Shown piece by piece: positions 7,116 to 9,899 of a stretch of DNA of 9,899 bases. The DNA comes from REEB509 sp049314555 (GTDB taxonomy: Bacteria; Pseudomonadota; Alphaproteobacteria; Caulobacterales; Aquidulcibacteraceae): NCBI GenBank assembly GCA_049314555.1, contig JBMOEW010000065.1, positions 1 to 9,899 of the forward strand, read 5' to 3'. Numbering within the stretch: the first letter of the stretch is position 1; every line of letters starts with the position of its first letter. The notes beneath the pieces were generated by a model that was not told where the DNA came from, searched no databases, and worked only from the letters and a program-made list of their open reading frames with translations. The translations under genes and the position numbers were made by a program.

Positions 7116-7475
7116 ATGGCGCGCATCTTATTGGCGGAAGATGACGACTCGATTCGAGCGTTTCTCACGGCGAATCTCACCCGCGCTGGCCATGCGGTGG
7201 ACTCCTTCGGCGACGGCGAGGAGGCCTGGACCGCCCTCCAGCGTGCCAGCTATGACCTGCTGTTAACAGATATTGTCATGCCCATCATGGATGGCATTGA
7301 ACTGGCCCGCCGCGCTGCCGAAGTCGATCCAGCGATGAAGATTGTTTTCATTACGGGATTTGCAGCGGTGGCCCTCTCCCAGCACGCCCAAGCCCCGAGG
7401 GATGCAAAGGTGCTGTCCAAGCCCTTCCATCTGAAGGACCTTGTCCACGAAGTTGAACGCGTCATCGCTGCCTAG
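7116..7475 (+). CDS. cpdR: Cell-cycle response regulator CpdR
   Basis: A 119-residue single-domain receiver with no output domain. The acidic pocket is E8-D9-D10, the phosphoacceptor is D52 in LLLTDIVMP, and the switch residues are T80 in VFITGF and K102 in LSKPF. The segments ITGFAAVAL and AKVLSKPFHLKDLV are close to the Caulobacter protein as I recall it. In Caulobacter, unphosphorylated CpdR primes ClpXP for degradation of substrates such as PdeA and helps CtrA turnover, while the CckA-ChpT phosphorelay switches it off by phosphorylation. The ATG at 7116 is chosen because MARILLAEDD is the family N-terminus; GGAG at 7102-7105 lies ten bases upstream. The name rests on whole-domain resemblance and on the context beside the amidohydrolase and tRNA-Val. 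Confidence 0.9.
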   Translation: MARILLAEDDDSIRAFLTANLTRAGHAVDSFGDGEEAWTALQRASYDLLLTDIVMPIMDGIELARRAAEVDPAMKIVFITGFAAVALSQHAQAPRDAKVLSKPFHLKDLVHEVERVIAA

Positions 7476-7840
7476 TCGAAATCGCTGGCCCGTCCTGTCC
7501 ACGGGTTCGGTTCCGCCGCTTTATGCAACAGGCACAAGCCAAGGCGTAGATTGGCACTGATGCTGCTCGAGGCTTGTATTGAACGTGGGTGCGCACGGCG
7601 CGTCGGAGGAACTTGCGTGTTGGCATGCAGCTAAGGCGCGGGGCGTAGAGCAGTTCGACGAGACAAAGCGGCCAAAGCCAGCACTCAAAAGCAGGACGTG
7701 GTGCCCCGCGGAATCGAGCGCTTGCGCTGTCAAACGCAATTCGGTATCGGGTTGTGCTTGGGGCGGCTGTTCGGGCCGCTTGAGTCGCCGCCGCAAGGCG
7801 TCGACCATATCCAACGATCTCAATGCATTAGCAGCGGATC
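7476..7840. other. Intergenic stretch between cpdR and tRNA-Val
   Basis: About 365 bases with no convincing gene. A minus-strand frame starting at TTG 7823 (MRSLDMVDALRRRLKRPEQPPQ...) runs 100 codons but has no recognised family and a weak start. A small inverted repeat, CCCGT/ACGGG at 7489-7493/7501-7505, follows the cpdR stop and could be a weak terminator. The tRNA promoter is presumably in the last 100 bases but I cannot place it securely. Confidence 0.4.
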
Positions 7841-9439
<1,599 letters not shown>

Positions 9440-9443
<4 letters not shown>

Positions 9444-9721
9444 GAATCCTCCTGCTCTAGCGGTTCAGCGGTCGCCGCTTCCAAGTGATGTTGAATATGA
9501 AGATGGAAGGAGTTTACCTCATCTTCCTCTGGTTCTGAAGAAGTTTGTGCCAGCTCCGGTACCGCGAAATGGATGGAGTTCACAGGCCATCCAAGTTCAG
9601 CGAAAGCGCACATGATCTGCCAGAGCGCGCGCAGCAGCTCGTCTTTTTGTGCCTCGTCCATATCGAATTCGCTGAGATACGGACGGTATTCTTCTAAATC
9701 GACAGTCATCCCGAAACTCAT
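9440..9721 (-). CDS. Small acidic protein coupled to the serine recombinase
   Basis: A 93-residue protein of no recognised function. The N-terminal segment VDLEEYRPYLSEFDMDEAQKDELLRALWQIMCAFAELGW looks helical and resembles short conserved proteins that I recall next to serine recombinases in alphaproteobacteria. The C-terminal half is acidic and low in order (SSEPEEDEVNS, EPLEQEDS). The ATG at 9721 is chosen because AGGA lies six bases upstream; the longer frame to 9817 has no such signal, and the next ATG (9709) also lacks one. Its TGA overlaps the recombinase GTG by four bases, implying co-translation. A role as recombinase partner, expression control or directionality factor is inference from this coupling alone. 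Confidence 0.7.
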
Positions 9722-9777
9722 CCTCAATCCTGCGCGATTTTCTGCGCTCGTTTCAGTTCGGATTGAGTGTAAGAGGC

Positions 9778-9803
9778 GCGCATCTCGCCTTGGGGGGATG
9801 CGC
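9778..9803. repeat. Inverted repeat upstream of the small recombinase-linked gene
   Basis: GCGCATC (9778-9784) and GATGCGC (9797-9803) are perfect reverse complements with a 12-base spacer, about 60 bases before the ATG at 9721. ATGCGC recurs at 9821-9826. It could be an operator controlling the recombinase operon; there is no independent support. Confidence 0.25.
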
Positions 9804-9852
9804 TTGGCTTCGCGCAAACAATGCGCCGCCTATACTTCCATTATTGTCGTGC

Positions 9853-9897
9853 GTCATGTGAAATTGCCCCCTCGGCGTCACGAGGAATTGCCCCCTC
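9853..9897. repeat. Tandem GRAATTGCCCCCTC repeats, probable insertion-sequence end
   Basis: Two 21-base copies begin at 9853 and 9877, each reading GTCAYGWGR then AATTGCCCCCTC, with only three differences and a 24-base period. I associate spaced repeats ending in TTGCCCCCTC with IS21-family termini, where several transposase-binding repeats lie just inside the end. The window stops here, so the transposase cannot be seen. Confidence 0.5.
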
Positions 9898-9899
9898 CC

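Noticed and set aside
7521..7823. 100-codon minus-strand frame between cpdR and the tRNA
   Set aside because: TTG start without a clear ribosome binding site, no recognised family, and unremarkable length for GC-rich DNA.

Overview
The window looks like chromosomal DNA of a GC-rich alphaproteobacterium, probably near Caulobacterales/Hyphomonadaceae. The main evidence is a cell-cycle response regulator very like CpdR, divergent from an N-formylglutamate amidohydrolase and followed by tRNA-Val(GAC), plus the BipA/TypA GTPase. The order-level placement is inferred from protein character only.

Layout. (1) Bases 1-3105 are accessory and partly decayed. Short iterated motifs at the extreme left resemble an insertion-sequence end. 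Two small glyoxalase/VOC-fold genes follow on the + strand. Next come traces of a decayed minus-strand ORF, a DUF1993 gene that has lost its N-terminus, and a wrecked IS1182-family transposase whose remnant is fused to the DUF1993 break. A small DksA/TraR-type zinc-finger gene closes this part. (2) Bases 3106-3741 carry no convincing gene but hold several strong inverted repeats. (3) Bases 3742-7475 are housekeeping core: typA (-), a non-coding stretch holding a candidate small RNA (+) with its own promoter and a very good intrinsic terminator, an N-formylglutamate amidohydrolase (-), and divergent cpdR (+). (4) From 7841 to the end is the boundary of an integrated element. It comprises an intact tRNA-Val, a serine recombinase gene on the opposite strand whose last 16 codons are the antisense of the tRNA, and a small acidic protein gene translationally coupled upstream of the recombinase. 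At the right edge a tandem terminal-type repeat suggests another insertion sequence starts there.

The strongest signals beyond ordinary genes are three. The first is the recombinase-tRNA overlap. The second is a near-perfect 22-bp inverted repeat with a non-palindromic CC centre lying exactly at the tRNA 3' end, which has the form expected of a serine-recombinase crossover site. The third is a compact RNA candidate at 5876-5963 that exposes a CCUCC anti-Shine-Dalgarno motif between hairpins. No CRISPR array, toxin-antitoxin pair or recognisable defence system is visible.
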